Positions 13,858 to 22,021 of a stretch of 64,000 nt of DNA are shown here, in pieces. Origin of the DNA: a virus. The notes under the pieces are model-generated. The model was not told the DNA's origin and searched no databases. It was given only the letters and a program-made list of their open reading frames with translations. The stretch covers positions 1 through 64,000 of IMG/VR virus record IMGVR_UViG_3300032242_002636; one strand, 5' to 3'. The position numbers and the translations under genes are program-made. Each line of letters opens with the position of its first letter. The first letter of the stretch is position 1.

Positions 13858-14102
13858 TAAAATTCTATCTTAAAATTAGTATATGTTCTATTATTTAAGT
13901 TTTTATCTGTTTCTTTTACTACTTGACCAGTTAGGATTAATCCTAACTTTTTGAATAAAGTCAGTTTATAATTTTCTTGTAAATGTTTATTAATAACATC
14001 AATATTAGGATTATCTACATAACCTTCCTGATTGGGTTTGGCTGTTTGTGCAGAACAAACACCAATCAGAAATAAGAATATTATGCTTCGCAGGATTTGC
14101 AT
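13857..14102 (-). CDS. small secreted protein with signal peptide (81 aa)
   Basis: MQILRSIIFLFLIGVCSAQT is a typical signal peptide: a short basic start, a hydrophobic core and a CSA/Q cleavage site. The residue before the Cys is Val, so a lipobox is not met. The mature part of about 60 residues is polar with no known motif. The start lies inside the end of nrdA (22-nt overlap). Export to the periplasm or membrane suggests a role in superinfection exclusion or lysis, but this is inference. Confidence 0.55.
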   Translation of the reverse strand: MQILRSIIFLFLIGVCSAQTAKPNQEGYVDNPNIDVINKHLQENYKLTLFKKLGLILTGQVVKETDKNLNNRTYTNFKIEF

Positions 14103-15757
14103 GTCATAATTGAACGAGCAAGTTCCTTTGCTGGATTGGTTGATCTTTGATAATAGAGACTCTTAATACCCTGTTCCCATGCAAAAATGATAAGTTCATT
14201 AACAGCCTTTGGTGGTGTTCCAGCAGGAATAAGCATGTTTAAACTCTGCCCCTGATCAATATACTTTTGACGAGAAGCAGCCTGAATAATAATTTCCTTC
14301 TGAGAAGTCTCTTCAAATGTCTTAAAAACATCTTTCTCTTCTTGGGTGAGGAAATCAACATGCTGAACCGATCCACTATGCTTGAGAATGTCCATCCAAG
14401 TGTCATCATCATTCTTACCTTTTTCTTTTAAGAGCTTCTTGAGATAGGGATTCTTATATGAGAACTTTCCTTTGGCAAGATCCTTAACATAATAGTTACT
14501 ATTATTTGGTTCAATAGACGGACTAACCTGACCTAAGATAAATGAGGATGACGTTGTAGGAGCAACAGCAAGTGTAGTAGTATTTCTGCGACCATAACCT
14601 TTAAGAAGTTCTGGTTCACCAATTAATTCGGAAAGTTCTTTAGTTGCTTTGTCTGCTCTTTCACGAATGGTTTTCCAAATGGTAGTGTTTAGAAGTTTTG
14701 CTTCCATTGATTCAAATGCGATCATCTTTGATTGGAGAAGGGAATGCCACCCAAGAACACCAAGACCTAAAGCACGATGACGCATAGCAAACTTTCTAGG
14801 AGCTTCCATAAACTTCATACCATCAGTCTTGTTGATGAATTCTGACATAACAGCATCCAAGAAATAAATCATAGTCTCTACTGCATCAGTATCTTTCCAC
14901 TCTTCCCATCTCTCTAAATTCATTGAAGATAGATCACAAACAAATGATTCATCATCACTATTTGGAAGCATGATTTCTGTACAAAGATTTGATTGAGTAA
15001 TCTTTAATTTCTTATCCTTATAAACTTGTGGTGCTTGATTGTTTACATTATCGGTAAAGAAAATATAAGGATAACCAGACTCAAATCTCTTCTTGAGTAC
15101 CAATCCCCAAATTCTTCTCTTCTCTTTGTCACCATCAAGCATGGACTTCATCCAAGCATCAGTAATAGTGACACCAATTGAAAGATCTTGGATCTCGTTA
15201 CCTTCACCACGAATCTTTAAAAACTCTTCAATATCACCATGATCAATTGGAAGATAGGCTGCGAAAGATCCACGACGAACATTACCTTGCGATACAACGC
15301 TCATAAGCTTATTATAAAGCTCCATGAAATGAATTGATCCAGTAGACTCACCACCAGATGAAATCTCCGTTCCTCTTGCTCTCAAGTCACCAAAATAAGC
15401 AGAAGTACCTCCACCATTCTTTGTCATGATTCCAACTTCAGCAACCTTCTCAAGAATTCCTGCCATTGTGTCAGGAATATGAGAACCAAAACAAGAAATA
15501 GGAAGACCTCTTTTGCGACCAAAGTTTGACCAGATAGGAGAAGCTAGAGAATAAAATCCTCTGTGCATATAACCTTCAAACTTTTTTGCAAACTTTGTAT
15601 CACCTGTAAACTCTACTAAAAGTTTCTGTGCAGTTTTTGCAATATCAGAAATTCTCTGTTCTGGTGTTTCACCTTCTAACAAATATCCTCTTTGAAGGAA
15701 TTTTCTTGAATCTTTGTTAAGCCAATAAATCTCTGATTGATGCGTTTCGTTACTCAT
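14081..15757 (-). CDS. nrdA: ribonucleotide reductase large (alpha) subunit
   Basis: Class I alpha-subunit features are present. The active-site N-x-C-x-E appears as NLCTE, redox cysteines occur in LPISCFG and FVCDLSSMNL, the radical-relay tyrosine pair is in SLYYQRST, and a C-terminal CKSC tail serves reduction by thioredoxin or glutaredoxin. At 558 aa it is shorter than E. coli NrdA and lacks the N-terminal ATP-cone, so dATP feedback inhibition through that domain should be absent, as is common in phages. The beta-subunit gene lies upstream, separated by a homing endonuclease and one small gene. Confidence 0.93.
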   Translation of the reverse strand: MSNETHQSEIYWLNKDSRKFLQRGYLLEGETPEQRISDIAKTAQKLLVEFTGDTKFAKKFEGYMHRGFYSLASPIWSNFGRKRGLPISCFGSHIPDTMAGILEKVAEVGIMTKNGGGTSAYFGDLRARGTEISSGGESTGSIHFMELYNKLMSVVSQGNVRRGSFAAYLPIDHGDIEEFLKIRGEGNEIQDLSIGVTITDAWMKSMLDGDKEKRRIWGLVLKKRFESGYPYIFFTDNVNNQAPQVYKDKKLKITQSNLCTEIMLPNSDDESFVCDLSSMNLERWEEWKDTDAVETMIYFLDAVMSEFINKTDGMKFMEAPRKFAMRHRALGLGVLGWHSLLQSKMIAFESMEAKLLNTTIWKTIRERADKATKELSELIGEPELLKGYGRRNTTTLAVAPTTSSSFILGQVSPSIEPNNSNYYVKDLAKGKFSYKNPYLKKLLKEKGKNDDDTWMDILKHSGSVQHVDFLTQEEKDVFKTFEETSQKEIIIQAASRQKYIDQGQSLNMLIPAGTPPKAVNELIIFAWEQGIKSLYYQRSTNPAKELARSIMTCKSCEA

Positions 15758-15829
15758 AAAATTGATATATCTATCTTATCAAATTACTGACGAATAGCAA
15801 TCAAATTATAAATTTATTTTTATGAAATT

Positions 15830-16147
15830 TTAGAAACCAATGTTGGTATCATCTCCACCTTCGTATGAACCACCAGATGAGAAACTACCAGATAATTTAT
15901 CATTTCTATATAAACTACTATCTTTAAAAGATTTAGCAAATGCATCAATTCTTTTTTCGATGGCACTGTGTTGATCATACATATTCATATCGCTTCTTGT
16001 TGCGATTTCTTTTATCTGGTCGATCATTAACTTTGCTTTAGTTTCAAGACTGCTTAAAAAATTTTGAGTTGGCTGATCTATTTGGTCTTCTTTTAATAAA
16101 ACTTTTTTAAAAGCTTCTTCTAATAAAATTGTATCTTTATTTCTCAT
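15830..16147 (-). CDS. small protein with targeting-like N-terminus (105 aa)
   Basis: The first 22 residues, ending KKVLLKEDQ, contain the shared leader pattern (LLEEAFKKVLLKE) with an LKE/D site. A helical middle and a Gly/Ser-rich C-terminus follow. It lies between the homing endonuclease and nrdA, and a late-type element is 6 nt before the ATG. It may be a virion protein unrelated to RNR. Confidence 0.55.
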   Translation of the reverse strand: MRNKDTILLEEAFKKVLLKEDQIDQPTQNFLSSLETKAKLMIDQIKEIATRSDMNMYDQHSAIEKRIDAFAKSFKDSSLYRNDKLSGSFSSGGSYEGGDDTNIGF

Positions 16148-16153
16148 ATTTAA

Positions 16154-16160
16154 TATTTAC
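16154..16160 (-). promoter_or_regulatory. late-type element (GTAAATA)
   Basis: The element is 6 nt before the start of the 105-residue protein. Confidence 0.5.
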
Positions 16161-16176
16161 CAAAAAAAAAACATTT

Positions 16177-16893
16177 TTATGAAATTTTTAATTTTTCTTT
16201 TCTTTTAGCCCAAGCTAGTTTCATCTTTTCTTTGGTTGATTCTTTATGCTTTTTACCAAACATATTATTATTTTCACCAGAATTAACATCTTTTAATTTC
16301 TTTCTGGTTTCTTCAGAAATTGAATTTTTCTTATAGAATTCTACCATTCTAAGTCTTTGTTCTTCTTTTGTTTTTTCGTTCCAATATCTTTTGTTGAATT
16401 CTTTTCTTTGTTGTCTTTGTTCATCTGAAACCCAAGGTAAACCTTTTTTTCTGCGAGTTTCTACCATTTTTTTCCAAGACTCTTTATTTCTTTTCTTTAA
16501 AGCTTCTTTCATTTTTCTTATGGTTTCTTCTGATTTTGGTTTTCTCATTTTATTTTTGGTAGCTTCGGTTAATCTATAACTTCCTTTGTTTACAAAGTTT
16601 TTGCCACCATTATGTTTGTTGAAAAATCTTGGATTTTCAGCAGCATTTACTTTCATTAAGAATCTTGATTCATATAATAAAGTTTCTTCTGATGTTTTAA
16701 AATGTTTTATTTTTAATATTTCAAATGCAACTAATCCATCTTTCTCTATTAAATCTTTAATGACTTTTGAAGTGGTTTTATAACCAGCTTCGGTCATTAA
16801 ATTTGAGGAATCTGCGGAAGCATTTATTTTACAACCAGCATAATATTTGTTGGATAGTTTATGTTTTATAATATAAAAATACGGATTTCCCAT
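16177..16893 (-). CDS. GIY-YIG homing endonuclease
   Basis: The N-terminus FYIIKHKLSNKYYAGCK is a GIY-YIG variant (YII...YYAG), followed by an expected Glu-containing segment (LLYESRFLMK). The C-terminal half holds repeated SEETxxKMK / SEETRKKLKD / STKEKMKLAW motifs, the NUMOD3-type modules that bind DNA in Seg-like enzymes. It lies between nrdB and nrdA and has its own late-type element, so it is a free-standing intergenic homing gene. T4 carries a homing endonuclease (mobE) at the same kind of place. Confidence 0.8.
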   Translation of the reverse strand: MGNPYFYIIKHKLSNKYYAGCKINASADSSNLMTEAGYKTTSKVIKDLIEKDGLVAFEILKIKHFKTSEETLLYESRFLMKVNAAENPRFFNKHNGGKNFVNKGSYRLTEATKNKMRKPKSEETIRKMKEALKKRNKESWKKMVETRRKKGLPWVSDEQRQQRKEFNKRYWNEKTKEEQRLRMVEFYKKNSISEETRKKLKDVNSGENNNMFGKKHKESTKEKMKLAWAKRKEKLKIS

Positions 16894-16898
16894 ATTTA

Positions 16899-16905
16899 TA
16901 CTTAC
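16899..16905 (-). promoter_or_regulatory. late-type element (GTAAGTA)
   Basis: The element is 5 nt before the GIY-YIG endonuclease start. Confidence 0.5.
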
Positions 16906-16925
16906 TTCACTAGACCAGTGGAATA

Positions 16926-17897
16926 TTAAAATAATTCAGATTCATCAAAACATTGATTCTTTTTTGCGTATTCTGTTGGACGCTGGTGGAAAAAATCGGT
17001 CATGTTATTGCCAAGTAGTTCTTCTTCGAACCATTTAGTTTTACTTAATAGTTCCTTATCAACTTCAAACACAGGCTTGAATTTAATTTGAATTAGAGAA
17101 TCGTTGATACGATTTTTAATAAACTCTTTGAGAATAGGAGCAGTTAAATTTTCTTCTTTAATTCCATTAACCATCCAATCGACAATTTCTGATTCAGACT
17201 TAAATGCTTCTTTTGCTTCATGAGCAATCTTAGCTTCAAGTTCCTCATCAAATAATTCTGGATACTCTTCTCTAATTGTATTAATGATTCTAGTGCCAAC
17301 AAGACCATGAATCTGTTCTTCGTTACGAGTATATTTTACTTGTTGATCTGTGTCTTTAAGAACGTTCTTAAAACGAGCAAACCAATTGATGACATAAAAT
17401 TGTGAAAACAAACTAACATTCTCAACAAACAATGTGAATAAAATCAAAGCATAGAGATATTGTTTCTTAGAATCCTTATAAAATCTGTGAGTATATTTTC
17501 TAAGATATTTCACTCTTCCTTCGATCCAATCTAGCTTTAAATTCTTTTCAAAAATATCTTCAAGACCAAGAGCAGAAATTAATCTTTCGTATGCATTATT
17601 GTGAATAACTTCAACATTTGCCATTACATATCCAAGATCCGAAAGTGATGGATGGGGAAGATTTTCTCCAAGCTTTGCCCAAAATGTTTTGACTGCAATT
17701 TCAATCTGACCAATTGCAGAAAGAGTACGAATGACAATTTCTCTTTCTTGATCATTCAAATTTACTTTGAATTGTTGAACATCAGATTTAAAATTAAATT
17801 CTTTGTCTGTCCAAAAGCCATTGTGCATTGCTTCGATGAATTCTTCTGTCCAAGGATAGTTGTTAGGTTTACGGCTTATTTGTTCTTCGAATATCAT
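16926..17897 (-). CDS. nrdB: ribonucleotide reductase small (beta) subunit
   Basis: Di-iron ligand motifs are visible: EVIHNNAY provides Glu, His and, at His+4, the radical Tyr in the position of E. coli Y122. The later VENVSLFSQFY supplies a Glu, and NEEQIHG supplies the second E-x-x-H. The first ligand region reads IGQIEIAV, with Glu where E. coli has Asp84. Length (323 aa) is normal. The enzyme makes the tyrosyl radical for the alpha subunit. An 11-bp inverted repeat and a late-type element precede the gene. Confidence 0.92.
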   Translation of the reverse strand: MIFEEQISRKPNNYPWTEEFIEAMHNGFWTDKEFNFKSDVQQFKVNLNDQEREIVIRTLSAIGQIEIAVKTFWAKLGENLPHPSLSDLGYVMANVEVIHNNAYERLISALGLEDIFEKNLKLDWIEGRVKYLRKYTHRFYKDSKKQYLYALILFTLFVENVSLFSQFYVINWFARFKNVLKDTDQQVKYTRNEEQIHGLVGTRIINTIREEYPELFDEELEAKIAHEAKEAFKSESEIVDWMVNGIKEENLTAPILKEFIKNRINDSLIQIKFKPVFEVDKELLSKTKWFEEELLGNNMTDFFHQRPTEYAKKNQCFDESELF

Positions 17898-17929
17898 AAA
17901 ATTGTACTTCTATTTACAACAATTTTATG
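17895..17929. promoter_or_regulatory. inverted repeat at the nrdB start with late-type element in its loop
   Basis: CATAAAATTGT and ACAATTTTATG are perfect 11-bp arms around 13 nt. The inner arm contains the nrdB start codon, and the loop holds GTAAATA (minus strand, 17911-17917). The outer arm overlaps the stop of the upstream gene. It could be an operator, an RNA hairpin hiding the start, or a weak terminator. Confidence 0.5.
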
Positions 17930-18332
17930 ATTTTCTTTGACGTTTGACAACTCTTTTATTTTTATTTTTTTTGTATTTTCGTTTTCTCTTCTCCATCAAA
18001 CTTTTATATAATTCTGCTTTATATAGTTTATTTGAAAGATCTCTCAAAAAGCGTGTTGTATCTAATAAAGATATGTTATTTATGAGACGAGATTCGGTGT
18101 ATATTACTTTGGTTTCACTCCAAGAAGGATATAGGTAATGGACACATTCATGATATGCGGTTCTTAAAAAGTCTTTGCGATGATCAAATTCTAAAATTTC
18201 CATCTCATAATCACAAATTCCATGACAGGCTCTCATTTTCCTAAAAAGGAAGAATTCAGGCGGTTTTCTCTTTACCAACCTTAAGCACTGGTTATAAATG
18301 GATGCTAGATCCCTTTTAGATAGTTTTTCCAT
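17925..18332 (-). CDS. small HExxH metalloprotease-like protein
   Basis: The 135-residue protein contains TAYHECVHYLYP (about 59-70), a zinc-protease HExxH, followed by WSETKVIYTESRL, which could give the third ligand Glu. The N-terminus is basic, and the last 25 residues are almost all Lys and Arg, suggesting nucleic-acid binding. It is shorter than SprT proteins, and I cannot assign a family. It has its own early-type promoter, divergent from the AAA+ ATPase gene. Confidence 0.55.
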   Translation of the reverse strand: MEKLSKRDLASIYNQCLRLVKRKPPEFFLFRKMRACHGICDYEMEILEFDHRKDFLRTAYHECVHYLYPSWSETKVIYTESRLINNISLLDTTRFLRDLSNKLYKAELYKSLMEKRKRKYKKNKNKRVVKRQRKS

Positions 18333-18344
18333 AGATACCTAATA

Positions 18345-18372
18345 ATTATAGACAAAAACAATATCATGTAAA
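18345..18372 (-). promoter_or_regulatory. early-type promoter, minus strand
   Basis: TTTACA and TATAAT are separated by 16 nt, and the ATG is 12 nt after the -10 box. It is divergent from the promoter at 18407-18434. Confidence 0.6.
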
Positions 18373-18406
18373 GAACTTTTTTCCTTTACTCTGACAAAAA
18401 TATTTC

Positions 18407-18434
18407 TTGCATATAGAGTTGTTTTAGGTATACT
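18407..18434 (+). promoter_or_regulatory. early-type promoter, plus strand
   Basis: TTGCAT and TATACT are separated by 16 nt, and ATG follows after 6 nt. Confidence 0.65.
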
Positions 18435-18440
18435 AATAGG

Positions 18441-19673
18441 ATGTTCTTGCAGAAAAAAGATAAAATACAATCACTGAGGATTTCTGGAAATGAAGATCCT
18501 TTTTATAATGTCATTAATGACAACGAGTTCCCTATAAGGAGATATATCGAAAAAAAATATGGAACTTCTATAGGATTGTTCTATACAGATGATGAATATA
18601 CAGGTGATATATTCAAGTTTTTGATGGATAATTCCAAGCTTCTTTCATATACCTCTGTAGGAAAGCTTTCCTTGGTTATAAAGGATACTTATAGAGGAAT
18701 GAGAGGCGGTACATTTTGGTTTTACTATAAAAACGTATATATTCGCATTTCTTTAAAAGACCAACCAGATGATGTAGAGACGGCATTTGCAAATTCCAGT
18801 TTATCAATTCCTCCGGGTTCCTTAAATGTTTTTACCGAAAGTGAAGAAGAAAAGGAATATAATCCTGATAATAAAATATTTACATTAACCTTTGCAGCAC
18901 CAGTTACAGTTGATAAATTTCCTATTGAAGATTTTGAGAAATTTATTCTTCAGAAAACCAAAGGAAGAGTTCATATCTTTATTAAGAATCAATACGGAGA
19001 ATATGACTTTGAACCTATCAAGTTAGATACAATAAAAGATATGGATCTTGTTTTAAATTATGGTGAAAAGTTCACAGGGATTAATGATATTGTAACTACC
19101 AGATTAAAAGAAAAACCTAGTGGTCTTTATATGTTTCATGGATCACCCGGCACAGGTAAAACTACATATATTAAATATCTAGCAAATATAGTTGATAGAG
19201 ACTTTATTTATGTCCCTACTAACATGCTTGAATATTTTACAACAGATCCTAATAGTCTTTCTATTCTTTTACGCAAACCCAATTCGGTTCTTGTTCTAGA
19301 AGATGCTGAAAAGGCTATTATGAAGCGTGAAGACGGTGGAAGCAATTCTTCTGTATCTTCTCTTCTCAATCTTTCTGATGGTATCATGAGTGATATCATG
19401 AAGACTGCAATTATTCTTACATATAATTGTGCTAAACAAGATATTGATGAGGCTCTTCGTCGTAAGGGAAGACTTCAGATTGACTATGAATTCACTCCTC
19501 TTACTAAGAAGGATGCTATTAGACTTGCAGAAACCTTAAACTATCCAAAAAATTTCATTAAAGAAGAGATTAAAGATTCTATGTCTCTCGCAGACATTTA
19601 CAATCTTCAGACTAAGATTGAATTCCAAGAAAAGAAAGAGAAACATGATCGTGTTGTAGGATTTGGAAAATGA
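18441..19673 (+). CDS. AAA+ ATPase (BCS1-like)
   Basis: Walker A is GSPGTGKT (234-241), Walker B is in SVLVLEDAEK (about 285), and a second-region arginine lies in DEALRRKGR (about 345). The DGIMSD...TYN segment and the single AAA module near the C-terminus resemble BCS1-type ATPases. The N-terminal 200 residues are a separate beta-rich domain with no recognised motif. It overlaps the nuclease gene by 4 nt (ATGA), so the pair probably works together, perhaps in DNA processing. Confidence 0.82.
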   Translation: MFLQKKDKIQSLRISGNEDPFYNVINDNEFPIRRYIEKKYGTSIGLFYTDDEYTGDIFKFLMDNSKLLSYTSVGKLSLVIKDTYRGMRGGTFWFYYKNVYIRISLKDQPDDVETAFANSSLSIPPGSLNVFTESEEEKEYNPDNKIFTLTFAAPVTVDKFPIEDFEKFILQKTKGRVHIFIKNQYGEYDFEPIKLDTIKDMDLVLNYGEKFTGINDIVTTRLKEKPSGLYMFHGSPGTGKTTYIKYLANIVDRDFIYVPTNMLEYFTTDPNSLSILLRKPNSVLVLEDAEKAIMKREDGGSNSSVSSLLNLSDGIMSDIMKTAIILTYNCAKQDIDEALRRKGRLQIDYEFTPLTKKDAIRLAETLNYPKNFIKEEIKDSMSLADIYNLQTKIEFQEKKEKHDRVVGFGK

Positions 19674-20485
19674 TAAATTTTAATCCTCCAAATTTACAAA
19701 CTCTTATAGAGTTATATGATTCGTTTTCTTCTGTTAGATTTTTTGATAAAGATCATAATTATGAAATTGATGGAGAGAAAGCTATAACTTCTGTTTCTGG
19801 TCTTATAGGAAGATATGAGAAGCCTTTTGATACACAAAAGATAGCGGAGCGTGTTGCCAATAAACAAGGAGTTTCTGTTAAACAAATCATTGAACAATGG
19901 GAATATAACAAAAATTATTCATGTCACAAAGGTTCTGAATTCCACCTTTATGTTGAGAATTTCTTGGAAAGAAGATTTGCTCCTTTGGATAGACAGGCAA
20001 TTATAAATTTTATTAGTGGTAGTGCAGGATATCATAAAGAAGATTTAGAAAAATATTACCAAGAAATGGCTTTGTTTATCAGGAACTTTAAGAATTTCTA
20101 TGATTGGTGGAAACAAGATCATATCCTTATTAAATCTGAGTTTGTAGTTGGTGATAAAAGATCAAAGGTTTGTGGAACTATTGATAACCTTTCCTTCAAT
20201 AAAAAAACCAATGAATTTGCTATCTTTGATTACAAAACAAATAAGAAAATTAATAGGAAAAATGATTATGGAGAAACTTTATTAGATCCGTATGATTACA
20301 TTCCTAAATGCGAATTGTCAAAGTATAGTCTACAGCTTTGGCTTTACAAATTAATCATCGAAAGAAATTCACCATTTCAAGTAGGAGAGTTGGGGATAGT
20401 TTGGGTAGCTGGTGAAGATGATTATGAACTGATTAAACCAGTTGATTATAGAAAAGAAGCTGCACAAATGCTAGAAAGCGTCTGA
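19670..20485 (+). CDS. RecB/Cas4-like PD-(D/E)XK exonuclease
   Basis: The core motifs are in order: GSEFH (88-92), Glu157 in KSEFVVG, CGTIDNLSF (Asp172), and FAIFDYKTNK (Asp187 and Lys189), then a C-terminal QLWLYKL helix. This is the signature of RecB-type single-metal nucleases. It is translationally coupled to the AAA+ gene. A role in recombination or host DNA degradation is likely. No four-Cys iron-sulfur cluster is seen, which argues against classical Cas4. Confidence 0.8.
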   Translation: MINFNPPNLQTLIELYDSFSSVRFFDKDHNYEIDGEKAITSVSGLIGRYEKPFDTQKIAERVANKQGVSVKQIIEQWEYNKNYSCHKGSEFHLYVENFLERRFAPLDRQAIINFISGSAGYHKEDLEKYYQEMALFIRNFKNFYDWWKQDHILIKSEFVVGDKRSKVCGTIDNLSFNKKTNEFAIFDYKTNKKINRKNDYGETLLDPYDYIPKCELSKYSLQLWLYKLIIERNSPFQVGELGIVWVAGEDDYELIKPVDYRKEAAQMLESV

Positions 20486-20492
20486 TTGATTT

Positions 20493-20499
20493 GTAAGTA
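20493..20499 (+). promoter_or_regulatory. late-type element (GTAAGTA)
   Basis: The element is 11 nt before the start of the small basic protein. Confidence 0.5.
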
Positions 20500-20510
20500 G
20501 GTCTACATAT

Positions 20511-20711
20511 ATGAATAAACAAGACCTAGTATTATTAGAAAGCCTTTATGAAAAGGTTGTAGAAGAAGCCAAGAAAAAGATAAATCCTTGGGCTGTTTGT
20601 GGTAAGATCGAAAACAAACCTAAAAAGGAAAGATGTGTAAAAGATGTAAAAAAGAGTGCAAAGAAATACGGCAAAAAGATTACATCTAAAGCAGTAAAGA
20701 AAAAGAAATAA
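20511..20711 (+). CDS. small basic protein with targeting-like N-terminus (66 aa)
   Basis: MNKQDLVLLESLYEKVVEE is the shared leader with an LLE/S site. The remaining 45 residues are strongly basic with one Cys pair and a KKKK end, consistent with DNA binding. A late-type element precedes it. An internal head or DNA-packaged protein is inferred. Confidence 0.6.
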   Translation: MNKQDLVLLESLYEKVVEEAKKKINPWAVCGKIENKPKKERCVKDVKKSAKKYGKKITSKAVKKKK

Positions 20712-20742
20712 ATAAAATTTATTGAATTGTATTCAAACGAAG

Positions 20743-20749
20743 GTAAATA
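20743..20749 (+). promoter_or_regulatory. late-type element (GTAAATA)
   Basis: The element is 12 nt before the start of the acidic core-like protein. Confidence 0.5.
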
Positions 20750-20761
20750 ATATTACAACAT

Positions 20762-21586
20762 ATGTCATTCATTCAATCATACCTCTCAGTATTAAACGAA
20801 GATACCACAAAGAAGAACTCCAGCGTTGCAGTTGACAATACCGGAGAGCTTGAAGGTGCAGAAAAGGCAAAATCCCTCTCAAAGGATTCTGGTCCTGAGT
20901 CTGTCAAGGAAGTCGAAAAGCCTGTTAAGGGACCACATTCCGAACAGGATGCCGATGCTCTTCCAAAGGCAGTAAGCAGTGAGTCAAAGAATCCATTTGA
21001 TCTTCTCTACAATAAAATCCTTGCACAAGAAGCTTTCGGTGACGAAGCTGGTGACTCATTTGACTTCGAAGGTAAGATCGAAGATCACGGTGATGACACA
21101 GGACTTGATCTTGAAATGGGTGATAAAGAAGAGTCTGAAGAAGGCGAAGAGGAAGGCGAAGAGCACAGTCTTCAATCTGTATTAGATCATCTTAAATCCG
21201 CTGTTGAAGCTTTAGAAGCACTTGCAGCACACGAAGAATCCGAAGAAGAATCTGAAGAGTCTGAGGAAGGCGAAGAAGAAGGTTCTGAGGATGAGTCTGA
21301 GGAAGAAGAAGCTGAAGAAATTCCTTTTGCAAATGAAGCTGTAGAAGCTGAAATAGAGGGACACGCTTTAGTTGATCAAGAAAAGCTAGAAAAGGGTCTT
21401 ACAAAGGCTTCTAGCCACACAGTAAAAGGTGCAGTTCCTGTAACCAAGAAGAAAGCTGAAGTTGTTAAGGGTAAGAAGGTTGACGGCAAGCCAGAAGAAC
21501 TTCACGCTGATTGTGAGTCTCTTACAGGTAAAAGTAAGCAGAATGTTGGTGGAGTAACTGCTGGTAAAGGTCTTTTTGATCAGTAA
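20762..21586 (+). CDS. acidic prohead core/scaffold-like protein
   Basis: The start MSFIQSYLSVLNED carries an LNE/D site of prohead-protease type. The middle (about 110-205) is extremely acidic, with long Glu/Ser/Gly runs and one helix, HSLQSVLDHLKSAVEAL. The C-terminus is basic with GKGLFDQ at the end. Composition and leader fit a scaffold or internal head protein. Codon choice is richer in C and G than in the flanking genes, suggesting strong expression. No homology is evident, so the function is inferred. Confidence 0.5.
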   Translation: MSFIQSYLSVLNEDTTKKNSSVAVDNTGELEGAEKAKSLSKDSGPESVKEVEKPVKGPHSEQDADALPKAVSSESKNPFDLLYNKILAQEAFGDEAGDSFDFEGKIEDHGDDTGLDLEMGDKEESEEGEEEGEEHSLQSVLDHLKSAVEALEALAAHEESEEESEESEEGEEEGSEDESEEEEAEEIPFANEAVEAEIEGHALVDQEKLEKGLTKASSHTVKGAVPVTKKKAEVVKGKKVDGKPEELHADCESLTGKSKQNVGGVTAGKGLFDQ

Positions 21587-21613
21587 TAATAGTATAAAAT
21601 AATAATAACGAAA

Positions 21614-21645
21614 AAAATTCCGTCCTTGTGACGGAATTTTTTTTT
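21614..21645 (+). terminator. strong intrinsic terminator
   Basis: AAAATTCCGTC pairs with GACGGAATTTT (11 bp) around CTTGT and runs into a T-tract. It isolates the core-like gene from the next, which has its own late-type element. Confidence 0.9.
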
Positions 21646-21652
21646 GTAAGTA
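21646..21652 (+). promoter_or_regulatory. late-type element (GTAAGTA)
   Basis: The element is directly after the terminator T-tract and 11 nt before the next ATG. A second TAAGTA copy overlaps it. Confidence 0.55.
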
Positions 21653-21663
21653 AGTATATAAAC

Positions 21664-22014
21664 ATGGAAAATTTTTCAAAATTCTTTAGTGCTTCTAAGG
21701 AAAGGTTTACTCCTAATACAAGAAAGCATCATCAAAATCCTATTCGTTCTACTAATAGGAAACATCAAAATCAGGTTGCTAGGTTTTATGGATCTGCTGG
21801 TAAAAAGGATGATCCTGTTATTGATAATATTGTTAAGAACAATAAAAAAGGAAAATGGAACATCAATGCTCCTTCTGCACATAGAATTCTAAAGACATAT
21901 AGAATAAATCATATTCCTGATAAATCATACACTAAGGCTATTAATAAAACAGGCATCAATATAAATTATGATGCCAATACTAAGCTTTTTACTTTAAGTA
22001 GGTTAACGAACTAA
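21664..22014 (+). CDS. basic hypothetical protein (116 aa)
   Basis: I choose the ATG at 21664 because the in-frame upstream ATG at 21628 lies within the terminator. The product MENFSKFFSASKERF... is rich in Lys, Arg, Asn and His, with an aromatic N-terminus and no membrane segment. It is probably a virion or DNA-associated protein, by composition only. Confidence 0.6.
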   Translation: MENFSKFFSASKERFTPNTRKHHQNPIRSTNRKHQNQVARFYGSAGKKDDPVIDNIVKNNKKGKWNINAPSAHRILKTYRINHIPDKSYTKAINKTGININYDANTKLFTLSRLTN

Positions 22015-22021
22015 GAGTAAT

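Noticed and set aside
21628-21663. Upstream ATG for the basic 116-residue protein
   Set aside because: It lies in the terminator hairpin, and the late-type element places the start at 21664.
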